Below are positions 1-11,935 of a DNA stretch of 64,000 nucleotides, piece by piece. The stretch lies in the NCBI GenBank assembly GCA_947095585.1, contig OX352763.1, positions 46,405,481 through 46,469,480 on the forward strand, read 5' to 3'. The DNA is from Nephrocerus scutellatus (lineage: Eukaryota > Arthropoda > Insecta > Diptera > Pipunculidae). The notes beneath the pieces are model-generated. The model saw only the letters and a program-made list of their open reading frames with translations. It had not been told where the DNA came from and did not search any database. The translations under genes and the position numbers were made by a program. Within the stretch, counting starts at the first letter, position 1, and the number at the start of each line of letters is the position of its first letter.

Positions 1-239
1 AATTCTCTGCCGCCTTACAAATGTTGACTGCAACACGCACGCAGCATTATGTCATATTTAAGAATCATACGATTTGAATGTACAATATCGACATCAAGAG
101 ATAATAGGAACGCGAACGTGTTTCCATGATTGCCAGCACCGAAGACAATAAATAAACCGATTGAGGATTTAACAATCCCATTGAAATAGCGTGTATTGGA
201 CATATTACATACATACATATTACATACTTATATGTTGGC

Positions 240-450
240 GTGACACGCGTGAAATGCTTTTCTCTAAGCTATTTCTTGTGGAAAGGAACCGATGCTCACA
301 TCAAGAATTTGGTACAAAAATGTGCATTGTTACGACAACATCGCAGCAATTCGCCAACAATTTTGAAGAAGATTTGGCGCCCAGCCAAGGCACTATTCGA
401 ACGTGTTCATGCAAATTTCGGAAAAGCATATCTCGTATCCACATGTATTG
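240..450 (+). pseudogene. Ty3/gypsy integrase N-terminal fragment
   Basis: A short degenerate stretch that reads like the start of a gypsy-type integrase. The frame from 240 gives a segment with 'WKGTDAHIKNLVQKC' followed by 'WRPAKALFERVHANFG'. The second half matches the usual 'W.pa..PFeRVHvDF.G' joint between the HHCC zinc domain and the DDE core. The second Cys of the Cys pair and the Asp of 'VHvDF' are missing, so it cannot be active. The frame runs on to 539 without recognisable integrase signal. No LTR is seen nearby. It resembles the better preserved integrase piece at 11330-11910, and both may come from one old family. Confidence 0.5.
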
Positions 451-539
451 CCCAATATAAACACAGACTAACCATCAATTGTTACCAGCATACATGGATT
501 ACCAGAAATGTTGGTGAGCGCCTGGATTTGGCAATTTAA

Positions 540-1859
540 TGATCAATAATATCTGCGTTTTCTCCAAATGAATGGTGTTGAACATATCATCCTATGAGGA
601 ACAGTCAAGCAAAACATACAATAAATTCAACAAAAACTATAAAATGAGTTACAGGCGCACTGCAGTCATCATACAGATGGTAAATCACACATGTCTATTT
701 AGACTTACAAATTCAAATTCCGATTGGATGCGACTGATGGATTGGAATTCTTAGGTATTGTAATACAAGATTATAAAAAATAAAGTAAAAATGATACTGA
801 AAATTTAAGTATTACCCTACGAGAAAGGAACGTCAACAAAATTTTTTGATGAGAGACTCAACATACTCATTATTTGATTTATTTATCTTATCTATTTATT
901 TACTTTGGCTTTAAGACGCTCCGCTAAGCCCTCAATAAAAGGGTGCTCTGGTTTGGGTTGCTAATCAAGTAAAAGACGATTCCGTGATATATTCAGTCAG
1001 TAAGTACATTCATATAAGTACTAAACTAAAACTAGCAAAACTGAGTTATCGTAAGCATAGCATATCATTTGCAGGTTAATGCTGTCAAAATTAAAAAAAA
1101 AACACAAAAAATAATGTTTTGTGAAATGCTTGGTTTTTTAAAAAATACCGTCATAATAAAATGATTTTGATTTTGTTTCGTCATAGCGGTACCTAAAGCT
1201 AAGTTTGTACCTTTATATTACAGTTTTAATGGTATACATTTATATAATTCACATTATGTGTTGACTAATTTTCTATTATAACTCCATTCATATATAGACA
1301 TCTTTAGAAAGTGATTTTTCTAGTGTAGTGGAAATTCGCGGAAGAATTAAAACTGCTTTATTTTAATATGTTCATAAAAGCAACGGAAAAGCAGAAACAA
1401 ATCAGTTTATTAAGATTCCATAATTTAATATGGGGTATGGTATGAATGCAACTTAGAATGGATAAAAAAGTGAGTCTGGTGAAACTCGCGATGATTGATG
1501 TGTAAATATGTTAGATCGTATCAGATAGGAAATATGATCTCGTGCAATAATTTTGATAACGATGTTTTATATACTAAAAACTTATTTAGTCTTTTTTTTG
1601 GTACATAAAATTATCGGCTTATGATAACTAAAATAAGACACATATCTAGAGATTCTAGTGTGTAGAAATACAGGCGCCACACGTGTCACACATGTCACAT
1701 ACGCATCACAAGGGGAACTTAGATAATATGTTCCATGAGACAGAACTGTGCACATAATATCACCTCTATAGGACGCCTTACAATATTGTATGGTATATAT
1801 TACATATTCCCATCACAACTCTAGGTGTGGGTATCTAGATATTATATTCATCACATGGG
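540..1859. other. AT-rich stretch, nothing recognised
   Basis: About 1.3 kb of AT-rich DNA with stops in all frames. I see no transposon domain, no clear tandem repeat and no RNA gene. Confidence 0.5.
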
Positions 1860-2110
1860 TTCGACACTAATATCGGGTATGTCATATAAAACCACATTCT
1901 CAACAATATTCCTAAGGGTGCTCTAAGAGTGTCTTACCGTTAATATTCATTTGAGCGACAACGAAAACTTTAGATTTAAAACTAATATCGGTCATGCCAT
2001 ATGGCACAATCACCCACCCACCCATGGATGCTATGAATGCCTTCCTGTTACTATTCATCTCATCAGCCCCGAAAATTATGGATTTGACACAAATATCGAT
2101 AATTTCATAT
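1860..2110 (-). repeat. RepB minisatellite, diverged fragment
   Basis: Two to three decayed units of the roughly 103-bp minisatellite seen at 27748-29110, in reverse orientation. Recognisable pieces recur: 'gtcttaccgttaatattcat', 'gcgacaacgaaaact', 'actaatatcggtcatg'. The open frame across it (1951-2262) is a by-product of the repeat. Confidence 0.6.
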
Positions 2111-2639
2111 GTCATTTCAAATTAGAAACAGACCCTGTAAGAACATGCTTCGTCGAATCGAGGACAAAAGTTTCTGTTTATTTTTCTTTCGTGCTGGTTT
2201 TTGGTACAGGGTATATCTCTAGTCAAGCACGGCAAGCTGTTGATGTGTGGAGATGTGTATAGCGCGTTTAAGTATTGTTTTTATAATACAGGCATAGCCG
2301 AAACGACAAAGCATAAATAGTCCGTCCAAACTTAATTGAAATTTTTCCGTGGTGTTCTTCCTTTCTATTACCATTCAATTGGTGGTCACGAAGAGACTAA
2401 TCGCGCTGGTGCTTGCCAAGCAGACCTACAAGCTGAAATTACCTACTTTTGAGGCAAGGGAAATTGTATAAGTGCTACACGCCCTAACTTTACCTTTGGT
2501 TAAGAGTCACTTCATTAACGAAAACAAGAGTTTTGAGGAACTTTAGCATACTTGCGGTAAATCCGACCTTTAAATAGGGATGATGTTGACACAATATTCC
2601 TGCAATAGAACGAAGTCATAAAACCCCAAAAGAAAATCC
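2111..2639. other. Unassigned spacer
   Basis: About 530 bp between the RepB fragment and the first RepA copy. I see no domain, repeat or RNA structure that I can support. Confidence 0.4.
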
Positions 2640-2957
2640 AGCGAATTCTCTAATCGGAGAAACACATGTGGACAAAGTTTACATACAACTTTAATGTTTT
2701 TTTAAAGAAAATTATATGGGAGACCCTGAGCCCAGGGGTTCAATCGCAATCAAATTTTTACAAAAAGTATTGTCACCGGAGATACATATGTGTGCAAATC
2801 TTAAATAAAATCGGGTTAATTTTGAAGAAATTTATAAAAACTTCCTAATTTTTATAAAAACTGTTGTCATCGGAGATACACATATGTGTAAAATTAGTCT
2901 TAGTAAGTATTAAAAATTTATTACAAGAAGAAGTTAATATAGAGAACTTAAAAAGTA
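2640..2957 (+). repeat. RepA interspersed repeat, short copy
   Basis: Begins with 'gaattctctaatcggaga' and ends with 'gaagttaatatagagaactt', the two diagnostic RepA ends. Between them lie two to three core units ('ttttacaaaaagtattgtcaccggagatacatatgtg'). It lacks the 'gccagccagccacgggcacg' block found in longer copies. Confidence 0.75.
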
Positions 2958-3330
2958 GGATCTTAATATCTGCACAAATATAAAATATATATTAAAAATT
3001 TTCTAATGTTGTGTAAGATTCATGTAGTATTTAAAGGGCAAACATTTGCGAACTAAATGTTTTGCTTTGACTTATAGGGATATTTTCCTATATATGTTAT
3101 TAGGCCTAAAGGCCCGTCTAATGGTACGCAATTAAAAAAGCGTGCGAATGCAGAGAACGTGCACAAATGCAATTTCCAAAAAACTGTGCACAAGTCAGCA
3201 GGAATTGTTACTCCTCTCATACAGCTTCACTATTATTAGAAAATCATTCCTAAAAACAAGCGACCGATTGGAAAAATAAAATAATAGTTTCAAAGTTCTT
3301 ATCACTATTATAATAATGAAGTTATTTATT
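2958..3330. other. Unassigned spacer
   Basis: AT-rich, 370 bp. A minus-strand open frame crosses it but shows no recognisable domain or coding bias. Confidence 0.4.
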
Positions 3331-4075
3331 AAAAAAAAACAACCCATAAATTCTCTAATAGGGGATACATATGTGTGCAAAGTTTGAACAGGGTAAATTT
3401 GGAAAAAATTAATATTAGAGCACATGTGTATAAAAAATATTTGTATGGGAAAAAAATTCACATCAAAAACTCAAAAATTTTTACAAAAAGTTCGGTCAAA
3501 TCGGGAAAATTTTTTAAAAAAAAATTATGGTCCCGCCCCCGGGTCTCAGGGCACATTCTGTCCAAAAAAATTACAAAAACTTTTGTCCATCGGGATAAAC
3601 ATATGTTTAAAATTTGAAGAAAATCGAAATTTTTTTTACAAAAAGTGTTGTCTATCGGAGATACACGCGTATATAATTTAAAGAAAATCCGTTTAATTTT
3701 TTTAAAAAAGTTTTTGGGGCCCCACGACCCTGGGGCCCGGGGTTTCCAAAGTTTTTACAAAAAATGTTGTCCATGGAGATACACACGTATATCAAATTTG
3801 AAGAAAAAAGTGTTTTCCATCGGAGATACATCTTTGTATAAAATTTTAAGAAAATCGTGTAAATTTTGTAAAATATTTGTATGGGTGCTCCCCGACCCCG
3901 AGGTCCGAGGGGCCCCAATAGAAATAATAGAAAATATTGTCACCGGAAATATACATGTGTGCAAAATTACAATAAAGTCGGGTTTTGGGAAGTGGGTTAA
4001 AAATTTATTAGAAAATCTGACCAGCCAGCTAGCCAGCCAGCCACGGGCACGCGAAGTTAATATAGAGAATTAAAA
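3331..4075 (+). repeat. RepA interspersed repeat with core array
   Basis: A nearly complete RepA copy. It starts 'aacaacccataaattctctaatagg', carries about five tandem core units of 110-125 bp ('ttacaaaaagtgttgtctatcggagatacac...gaagaaaatc...ggggcccc'), then the 'ccagccagctagccagccagccacgggcacg' block and the terminal 'gaagttaatatagagaatt'. The 60-140-codon open frames inside it are artefacts of the repeat. Confidence 0.85.
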
Positions 4076-5250
4076 AACAATCGGATTATTCTATTCGAAT
4101 TTTAAATAAAGCAGTCGGACAATTCGGTTCGAATTTAAAACAACAATCACTCGATTTCTATAAAAAATTTTAAAAAATCTGTAAACACGTCTTAAACTTA
4201 AGGTGATCAACAGGAAAGTAGTAAATCATACTAAAATTCCGGAAGGGTATGATCGGTCAATTTCATTTCATGAATTTTTTCACTCACAAAATTAGGTCCT
4301 TTTGGGTTTGCCCTGTTAAAGCAGAATATGCACTGGAGTGAACTGGCAAGGGTGCATCCGTTCCACGTGTAATTTTGTTGCACTCTTGCTACGGGAACAC
4401 TGAGACGTCATGCAACTCTTCTTATACGTAATAGAAGTAATACAACCCGTACTATCTCCCTCTTTTTGACTGAATGCACAAATATTTTGATATGGATTTG
4501 TAGGAGATTGAATAGGCTTTAATACCTCATTTGTCAAAAAAATGTATCCGATAGCATTTCTCGAATTAATCGTGTTTGTGAATACAATTATTTAAAAAAA
4601 AAATGAATTTTGAAGGCCTGCATATCGCTATCGCTTAAATAATTCAAAAAAATGTAGATTGTTTGATTTTAAAAATGTACTCTTCTTTCAAAAAAGAATT
4701 ATAGTAACCTTGTATCTGGAAGGGTTCAAAAGTTATAGGGTGTGAAGTCATGTAAGGTCAAAAGTACGTCTTCGTTCATTTTAGAAACTTTCATTTTTAA
4801 CCCTGCTCCTGTTGACCAAATTCACAAATATTGTGAGGTGGATTTGTAGAAAATTGAATAGGCTTTAATATTGCATTTGTCAAAAAAAAATTATCCGAGA
4901 GCGATTTTCGAAATATTCGCGTTTGAAAATAAAATTTAAAAAAAAACATTTTTGGATTTTGACGACGTTTATATCGGTAACGGTTTCAAGAATTTAAGAA
5001 AATGTTAATTATTTGATCTTATAAATTAAATTTTCTTTCAAAAATTACAGTGGCCTTGTAGCTAGAAGCGTTCAAGAGTTACAGGGTGTGAAGTGATGTA
5101 AGGTCAAAAGTACACCTCTTCGCATTAAAACGCTACGTACACCGCAGGGGGTGAAAATAGACCCCCCCCCCCTCTCCAATACGATTTTTTTCACGAAATT
5201 AACCAAGGAATCATTCCTTTAAGTATTTTCCACCTTAACGGATACACCCT
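4076..5250. repeat. Tandem duplication of a ~346-bp unit, insertion in gypsy integrase
   Basis: Two diverged copies of a roughly 346-bp unit run head to tail. 'aataggctttaat' recurs at 4511 and 4857, and 'aggtcaaaagtac' near 4759 and 5101. The right end 'cggatacaccctg' stops exactly where integrase coding sequence begins at 5251, so this may be a transposon terminus inserted in a gypsy element. I found no matching left terminus. It contains a short poly-C tract near 5161-5171. The first 390 bp (4076-4465) show nothing recognisable. Confidence 0.5.
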
Positions 5251-5571
5251 GTAGATCTTGTTGGACCGCTTCCTGTGTCGAACAATTTTCATTTTTGTTT
5301 GACATGCATCGACCGATTTAGCCGATGGCCAGTTGCCATTCCAATCGAAGACATCCATGCAGACACTGTCGCGACCGCTTTAATCAATGGCTGGATTGCA
5401 CATTATGGTGTACCGACAAAAATCACCACTGATCAAGGCAAACAGTTCGAAGCGAAACTCTTCAACGAATTGGCCCAGATGATTGGCGCAAAACATCTTC
5501 GATCAAGTCCAAGACATCCGCAAGCAAATGGTTTATTTGAACGTTTTTTCCAGTTAGAATTAACTAGATAG
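5251..5571 (+). pseudogene. CsRn1-type gypsy integrase core, truncated
   Basis: An open fragment of the DDE integrase core of a Ty3/gypsy retrotransposon, which would join element cDNA to host DNA. The frame begins at the conserved 'DLVGPLPVS' (5254). It contains 'TCIDRFSRWPVAIPI' with the first catalytic Asp, 'ITTDQGKQFEAKLF' with the second, and 'HPQANGLFERF' with the catalytic Glu. It then breaks off into unrelated sequence after about 100 codons. Wording is close to the integrase at 61244-62068, so I place it in the CsRn1/Kabuki-like group. Upstream sequence is replaced by the repeat ending at 5250, and a RepA copy follows about 45 bp downstream. Dead fragment; family assignment is inference. 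Confidence 0.75.
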
Positions 5572-5614
5572 CATAAAGTTTTGCTATTGTACTGAAAATC
5601 TTGTCTAAATTACA

Positions 5615-6162
5615 GTAAAAACTCAAAATCCAAATTTTTTACAAAAAGTTTTGTCTATCAGAGATACACATGTGTATTAAATTTGAAGAAAATCGGGTTA
5701 ATTTTTTTAAAAAAAGTTATAGGGCCCCACGAACCCGGGTCCGGGGTCTCCAAATTTTTTACAAAAAGTGTTGTCTATCGGAGATACACATGTGTATTAA
5801 ATTTGAAGAAAATCGGGATAATTTTTTTAAAAAAAGTTATGGGGCCCCACAAAACCAGGCCCGGGGTCTCCAAAATTTTTACAAAAAGTGTTGTATATCA
5901 AAGATACACATGTGTATAAAATTTGAAGAAAATCGAGTAAAATTTTGTAAAATATTTGTAGGGGAGCCCACCGACCCCGTGGCCCGAGGGTCCTCAAATT
6001 AATACAAAGTGTTGTCATCGGAGATATGCATGTGTGCAAAATTTCAATAAAATAGGACTTTGGGAAGTGGGTCAAAAATTTATCGCAAGATTCCATGACA
6101 CACAAATCCACAAACCCACAAACACACGGGCAAGTGAAGTTAATATAGAGAATTTAAAAAGA
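5615..6162 (+). repeat. RepA interspersed repeat, array plus right end
   Basis: Lacks the left 'aaattctctaat' end but has four core units ('tacaaaaagtgttgtctatcggagatacacatgtgt', 'gggttaatttttttaaaaaaagttat', 'ggggccccac') and the right end 'gggcaagtgaagttaatatagagaatttaaaa'. Near the end 'cccacaaacccacaaacaca' replaces the usual gccagccagcc block. Confidence 0.8.
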
Positions 6163-7689
6163 GCAGGGTAGGCTGTGTCGTCTACATGACCGCGAGGGTT
6201 TTGAGCGTGACAACGGTTACAAACATTTACTGACAATGCACTGTTTATTAGTAATGTAATTGTGAGTTGACCAGAGAACCAACCAACAGAGACTATACTA
6301 CACTACTACTTCTCTAGAGAGGGTTTTGGTTTACGGGCTCACATGGTCTATAGTGACGTTTAGACGGCATACGAGTATATTTCAGAGGGTGGTGCTTTAT
6401 TGGCCAAAAACAATTGCACCGTAGCTCATCACATACATCACATTATATATAAATTAATTATAAGCGAATTTTAATGTTCACAACCACTAACTGTGAAGTG
6501 GCTGCATATTGCATTACACTGCCCAAACACAGTAATTCAGCTTTTGGTTTCAACTCATAAAGAATTTGAGTAGTTTTAAATTAAATTTGAAGAGAAAAGA
6601 AGTGAGCAGCACTAACCAATGCATCGAAATGGTATGATAAGAATGTCGCTTTGAAACATGCAGGCCAATTATTCATGAGTCAGCAGTATTAATGACAGTA
6701 TTCTTAAGGCGTGTCCATTTATCGTCTACGCTCGGTATCTGATCTCTCACGAGGGATCAAATGTTTCTCTCATAAAAGACACAATTCTCTCCCTAAAAAT
6801 TAAATAATTAAATTTCTTTTCATGGTTCTCTCCCTTCTGTAATTGATCGAAGAGTTATTCAATTTATAAAAAAATTGAGTAATTTTAAAATAAATTTGAA
6901 GAGAGAAGAATATCGCTTTGATACATGCAGGCCAATTATTCATAATAAAATTTCTTTTGCATGTTTCTCTCCCTTCTGTAATGGATCGAAGAGTTATTTA
7001 CTCTAGTTACTGTTAACATGAGTAAGGATAAGACAAGCAAAAAGAAAAGGAAATAGGTACAAGGAGGCAGGTTTATATTGTTATATGCCTCTTGTTTGTA
7101 ACTTATAGTAATATTGATTTCTGTAAGACGACCAATACGTGAGCACTGTACCACTTTATGCAATGGTGAGAGAACGAGCAGAGCAGAGCACCGATAGAAA
7201 ATGAACAGAGACTATACTATCACTACGGCTGCGGTAAAGAATTAAGTAGCGGCGCAACTTGTGTAAAAATCTGGTTATTTTAACCAGAATATCTCTTGCT
7301 GGAGTAGATGAATAAGCAGAAGTTTTAGCTAGATTCTAAGTGAGCAAATCTGAATGTTCCGATATTTTAACCAGAATATGAATTGTAATTACGATATTTC
7401 CGCAAGTTAATCGGTATGTTTAACTAATCCAAACTTAATAATTACCGCTGTCACATAAGATAAAGAGTTAGATTAACGGATATATTAAATTTTACCATGA
7501 AAATAATAACTAGATTATCCAGTTTGTAATTCTTAACTAGATGATTAACTGGAAATTTTAGGAATCCGGATATAGTTAAAATCTAGTGAAAAATAACTTA
7601 CAGTGTAGAATAAAATATAGTCAATTACAATGACTGAATTATAACTTACAGTGTAGAATAAAATATAGTCAATTACAATGAAGATTCGA
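6163..7689. other. Spacer with local duplications
   Basis: No gene recognised. Two local repeats are visible. First, a segment with 'gtttctctcccttctgtaat.gatcgaagagttatt' and 'aaatttgaagagagaagaa...acatgcaggccaattattcat' occurs twice between 6560 and 7000. Second, a 53-bp unit, 'aacttacagtgtagaataaaatatagtcaattacaatga', is duplicated at 7590 and 7643. Confidence 0.5.
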
Positions 7690-8045
7690 AGGCACCTTGA
7701 CGATTGTGGCAGCCGAAGACGCAAAAAAGATGCATTTGCAATTATTTTACATGTGTCCGGAAACATACAATTCGCTGTGGGACAAATTGGCACCTGAGAG
7801 GTCGGCGAAAAATGTTAAGGAAATTGAAAGAAATTTTTGATCCGGATCCGAACGTAATCAGTTCGTTTTCGCACTACGCAGCGTACGTATACAGAATCGG
7901 TTATTATATACTGCTAAACTAACGATCAAAAGTTCACTTACTACAGCTAAAGCAATGGAACTCTCAGCTGAAGCTGAAATTCAGAAAAAAATACAAAAAT
8001 CTTCCATAAACTACATACAGCAACGTAATAAAAATCAAAATTAAA
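7690..8045 (+). pseudogene. Ty3/gypsy gag (capsid) remnant
   Basis: Degenerate gag of a gypsy-type element, the particle-forming protein. A frame from about 7729 reads 'MHLQLFYMCPETYNSLWDKL'. After a stop near 7840 it continues with 'FVFALRSVRIQNRLLYTAK' and 'LTTAKAMELSAEAE'. This is the classic capsid C-terminal pattern 'F..GL....ir..Ll......t...A...A...E'. RepA has inserted downstream at 8106, and the gag zinc knuckle resumes at about 8447. Part of the decayed element running to 11910. No LTRs found. Confidence 0.6.
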
Positions 8046-8105
8046 GTCAAGTGGTACATCTTCACCGGCAAATACAAAATTCGATGGCCAAAGGAAAAAT
8101 AAAAA

Positions 8106-8375
8106 ACAGCTCATAAAAATTAAAAATTTTCTTGTAAATTCTCTAATCTGATGATTTTAAGAAAATTGGGTACATTTTTAAAAAAAATTGTATGGAACCC
8201 CCGACTCCGGAGCCCGATCAGTACCAAATTTTTACAGAAAGTGTTGTCATCGGAAGTGTGTGCAAAGTTTTAATAAAATCGGCCTTTAGGAAGTGGGTTA
8301 AAAATTGAGCACAAGATTTGGTGTGCCCACCAGCCAGCCAGCCACGGCCACGCGAAGTTAATATAGAAAATTTAA
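8106..8375 (+). repeat. RepA short copy inside gypsy gag
   Basis: Starts 'cagctcataaaaattaaaaattttcttgtaaattctctaatc' (described piecewise), has one to two core units and ends 'ccacgcgaagttaatatagaaaatttaaa'. It splits the gag remnant from its zinc knuckle, so it inserted after the gypsy element. Confidence 0.85.
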
Positions 8376-8439
8376 ATATAATTCTGTTTTTACTGCGGAA
8401 AATCGGACCATGGCGCTAACAATTGTACATACCAGAATT

Positions 8440-9345
8440 CAACGTATACATTACGTATTGCAAGAAGAAAGGGCACATTCAAGCGGCTTGCTTCAAAGCG
8501 CGAAAGGAGAAATGACATAAACATTACATACATGATGACAAATCACAGGACTCATCGGATTCGTTGGAGGAAGTTCTCAATATTCAAACGGAAGCAGAAC
8601 ATAATTTAAAAAATCGTTCCGAATTTTGTATAGATCTGAAAATTAATAATTTTGTCCTAGGTTTTGAAATCGATAGTGGATCTCCAGTGACGATTATCAG
8701 CGAGAAAATTTCAACATTTCGGCATAGGATAGGCATACATAGGATACAAAATTCGTGAGCTACTGTGGGACGGAAATTAATGTGTTTGGTTTTTCCAACA
8801 TATGTGTGAATTCGGGTATCCAATGTCGTGATTTAAAGCTTATGTTGTCAAATCAAACCGTAAGCCAATACTTGGACGAGAATAGTTACGTGAATTAGAG
8901 CTGAACTGGAATGAAATATTCAATGCGGAAGAAAATACAAAAATTGTGTCGCTAATTCGACAGCAGAAACTACTACAGTTTTTGATAAATCGATGGGAAA
9001 AATTGAAAACTTTCAGGCACCTATACGTCTACAAGAAAAAGCGCTACAGATTTGCATTACGAGACGTAGTGGAAACAGAGCTCAATGAATTAGAAAGTAA
9101 CGGCATCATAAAGGAGGTTGCTTCGTCTAAGTGGGCTACACCCATCGTTCCTGTGAGGAAACAACACAATAAAGTACGGTTGTATAGCGATAAACTAACA
9201 GTAAATCCACGCATTTTCAGGACCATTGGCTTCCAACTATCGAGGAATTATTTGCGCCTATGGCAGGTGGAGATAAATTTATAAAATTGGACCTCACTAA
9301 AGCATATTAACAAATTGAAATACATCCTGACCAACAAGAGATTCT
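8440..9345 (+). pseudogene. Ty3/gypsy zinc knuckle, protease and RT N-terminus, broken
   Basis: Three consecutive pieces of one gypsy polyprotein. (1) A CCHC knuckle ending 'CKKKGHIQAACFKARKEK' near 8457-8511. (2) An aspartic protease in the frame from 8564 with 'FEIDSGSPVTIISE': the active-site triad reads DSG, an accepted variant of DTG. (3) The reverse-transcriptase start in the frame from 8946, 'FALRDVVETELNELESNGII' then 'SSKWATPIVPVRK', followed after a frame change by 'KFIKLDLTKAY' and a stop where 'Q' is expected. Several stops and frameshifts separate the parts, so no product is likely. A LINE fragment and RepA interrupt RT at about 9373. Confidence 0.8.
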
Positions 9346-9372
9346 AACGCTAAGTATTTACATATAGCGGTT

Positions 9373-9567
9373 TGTATCACCCTACACGTCTAATACACGG
9401 ATTTAGGCAATCCAAACGATTAATCGGGTCCTATTCCTATAAGGAAATCGTTGATCCAGACAAGGATAGCACTAGAAAGCTGATGAGCTTTCTCACAGGT
9501 CACTGTGGCTTGCGATATCACCTTAGAAAAATAAATCTAGGCTCAGACACGGAATGTAGGTTCTGTA
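9373..9567 (+). pseudogene. LINE ORF2 C-terminal zinc-finger fragment
   Basis: Open frame with 'RKLMSFLTGHCGLRYHL' and 'LGSDTECRFC', the signature of the segment that follows the RNase H domain at the C-terminus of several LINE ORF2 proteins. Only the distal part is present; RepA sequence follows at once. It could be from the same family as the RNase H fragment at 31436-31800, which would be the preceding domain. Confidence 0.6.
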
Positions 9568-10304
9568 TAAAATTAGAACAAAATTGGGTTAATTTTTTTG
9601 AAACATTTTTATGGGGCCCTTCGACCTCGGGGCCACCAAAATTTTTGCAAAAAGTGTTGTCCATCGGAGATAGATATGTGTATACAATTTATATAATATC
9701 GGGTTAATTTAAAAAATACACTTGTGTGCAAAATTTCAATGAAATCGGGCTTGGGAAGTGGGTTAAAAATTGATCGCAAGATTCCACGACAAACCGACCA
9801 ACCGACCGACCGACATCCGGACGTGCCACGGGCAAGCGAAGTTAATATAGTTATAGGGCCTCAGGGCCCGATCACTCCAAACATTTTATTTACACATGGA
9901 GGTACACATGTCTTTAAAATTTGAAGAAAATCGAGCTAATTTTAAAAAAATTACATGGGCACCCTCGGGCCCCGAGCCCGACCACTGTAAAATTTTACAA
10001 AAAATTTTGTCCACTGTAGATACACATATGTATTAAAATTGAAGAAAATCGGGTTAATTTTTTAAAAAAATTTTATGGGCCCGGGTTCTCCTAAACTTTT
10101 ACAAAAAGTGTTGTCTATCGGAGATGGCCCTGAGGCGCGAGGGGCCCCAAATTTTAATAGAAAGTGTTGTCTCCGGAAATACAAATGTGTAGTGGGTTAA
10201 AAATTTATCGCAAGATTCCACGACAACCAACCGACTGCCGATAGACTGCCGACCAACCGACATCCGTGCCACGGGCAAGTGAAGTTAATATAAAGAATTT
10301 AAAA
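9556..10304 (+). repeat. Two RepA copies end to end
   Basis: The first copy runs to 'ccacgggcaagcgaagttaatatag' at 9850. The second begins immediately ('ttatagggcctcagggcccg') and ends 'gggcaagtgaagttaatataaagaattt' at 10304. The left ends of both are missing. Core units repeat 'acaaaaagtgttgtc.atcggagat'. The end-to-end junction suggests insertion of one copy at the terminus of another, or unequal exchange. Confidence 0.75.
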
Positions 10305-10309
10305 ATGCG

Positions 10310-11189
10310 TGTTCATGTCAAGGCAAATTGAATATTACGGATACAGAATCCTGCAAGACCGAATTTACAATGGAGGTTACAAGAATTTTGAAGGCTCGTG
10401 TATGTTATTTTTTTTGGTAATATTTACTTGGTCAAGGTTTTTTGTAGTTTTCCTTGATCCATGATCCATTCATTAAAGCATTTGGACTCGCGTCGTTTTA
10501 GTTTCGTGATCGTTTTTCCGTATTGCTTTTTTCAATGAATCAGGGAGAAATTCAAGAGAAAATAAATCGAAACCGGCTACAAACGTTAGGAATGTGATAT
10601 ATTGTAAATCACATTTCTCCGATTTATTTCTTAATTTTAATAAAGGGCTTAGCCCACCTTATTGCCGTGGCGCAAGTCATTCAGGGAGTATTCCCTTGGC
10701 AATAAGTTTAAATATAAAAAAAAAATAAAAATTAAAACCTAAAAACAAAGACGAAATTCGTGCCTACATTGGATTGGTACGAGTATATTACTACGGCCGA
10801 TTCTTTGAAAAACTAAGTTCAATTTAATATTCTTTCAATCGTATATTGAAAGATAACGTAAAATGTGTATGGGACAAAAAGTGCAGAAACGCATTTTATA
10901 CAATGCACATTATGACCCAACACTTTCTTCAGCGTTAGCGACCGATGCTAGTCCAGTGGGAGTTGGAGCAGTTTTAAGCCATATTTACCCAGATGGTAGC
11001 GAACAACTTATACAATTTGCATCACAGATGTTATCGCTAGTACAACAAAGCTACACACAAATTGAAGAAATACGTAACGCTACAGAAAAATATAAAAGTT
11101 TACAAAAATTAATTGATGCATTATGTTCAGAGATGACAGCTCGAACGGAGCACCGTTTCAACATATATCAAACAGAGTTCACAGTTTGA
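10310..11189 (+). pseudogene. Ty3/gypsy RT C-terminus and RNase H, interrupted
   Basis: Continuation of the decayed gypsy pol. Near 10325-10400 'QIEYYGYRILQDRIYNGG' fits the RT 'YLGy.i...G' motif. From about 10745 'IRAYIGLVRVYYYGRFFEKL' is the RT-RNase H connection. The frame from 10863 contains 'LATDASPVGVGAVLSHIYPD', the RNase H 'TDAS..giGavL' start with its catalytic Asp. Coding similarity fades after 'SYTQIE', where the expected 'EkEaLAiv' is lost. The block 10400-10730 is a later insertion. Not functional. Confidence 0.7.
10400..10730. other. Insertion carrying a nested hairpin
   Basis: Non-coding sequence separating two parts of gypsy RT. It holds an imperfect nested inverted repeat: arms 'aaataaatcg' (10560-10569) and 'cgatttattt' (10620-10629) enclose a second pair 'aatgtgat'/'atcacatt'. 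Further on 'ttattgcc...ggcaataa' pairs as well, followed by an A-rich stretch. It may be a small non-autonomous element; I cannot name it. Confidence 0.4.
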
Positions 11190-11329
11190 AATGCCTCTGT
11201 ACCCCGATGATTACGAGTTAACGTACCAGGAGACTTACGAAAACAGGAAATAAATGAACTACATACATACATTTTGGCATTACAAGAATTTAACCATTTG
11301 GATGTCCAAGATTGGATAACGACATTTAA

Positions 11330-11910
11330 AAGATTACAAAAAATTGTTTATCGTCCAAATCCTAGAAAGTGACAAAACATGTATGGGAAGCAGCCAAGAA
11401 TCCATTCAAACGAGTACACGTGGACTTTCATGGGAAAGTATTTTTTTATACCCATTCATGCTTATACAAAATGGCCCGAAGTTTACGTGATTCCAAACAA
11501 TTGCGATTACGATTAAAAAATGGCGAGAAGTATTTTCAAGGTTTGGAATACCCGAAGTTCTAGGAAGCGAGAACGGAGCGCAATTCACTTCAGACGAATT
11601 TCAACAGTTCATATAGAATAATGGAATCATTAATAAGCGAAGGGCACCGTACCATCCAGCTACAACTGAACAAGTTGAACAGAATTATTCTGAATTATTG
11701 ACGTACACCACATGTTATTACTGGAGAATCACCCTCAGCATTAATGTTTAATTGAGAAATACGTTCAAGATTTGAGTTCACGATTCCGAAACAACCAATC
11801 AACGATAGTTGAACACAACAAAGTCAAGTTAAGATCCGATAACTGCAATTGCATAGTGAAATTGGATGATGGCCGTACATGAAAAAGACGTATTGTTTAA
11901 ATACTTCGAA
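11330..11910 (+). pseudogene. Ty3/gypsy integrase remnant
   Basis: Integrase of the decayed gypsy element, readable only by switching frames. It shows 'WEAAKNPFKRVHVDFHG' (around 11376-11430), then 'TKWPEVYVIPN', 'FSRFGIPEVLGSENGAQFTS' (the usual TDnG reads SENG, so the second catalytic Asp is lost) and 'PYHPATTEQVEQNYSELL' (NGqvE reads TEQVE). A C-terminal 'IVKLDDGRT' follows near 11860. The loss of catalytic residues agrees with an old copy. Confidence 0.7.
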
Positions 11911-11935
11911 TCGAATCAGACATCAAACAAGCTTT

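Noticed and set aside
4076..5250. DNA transposon with ends reading CAGGGTGTATCC
   Set aside because: Only the right end is visible; no left terminus or transposase, so reported only as a tandem repeat.
3375..6002. Recurring open frames of 60-140 codons with shared wording (CIKFEEN, FYKKCC, FVWVP) in many places
   Set aside because: They are translations of the RepA core unit, appear on both strands, and start and stop wherever the array is in register. Not a protein family.
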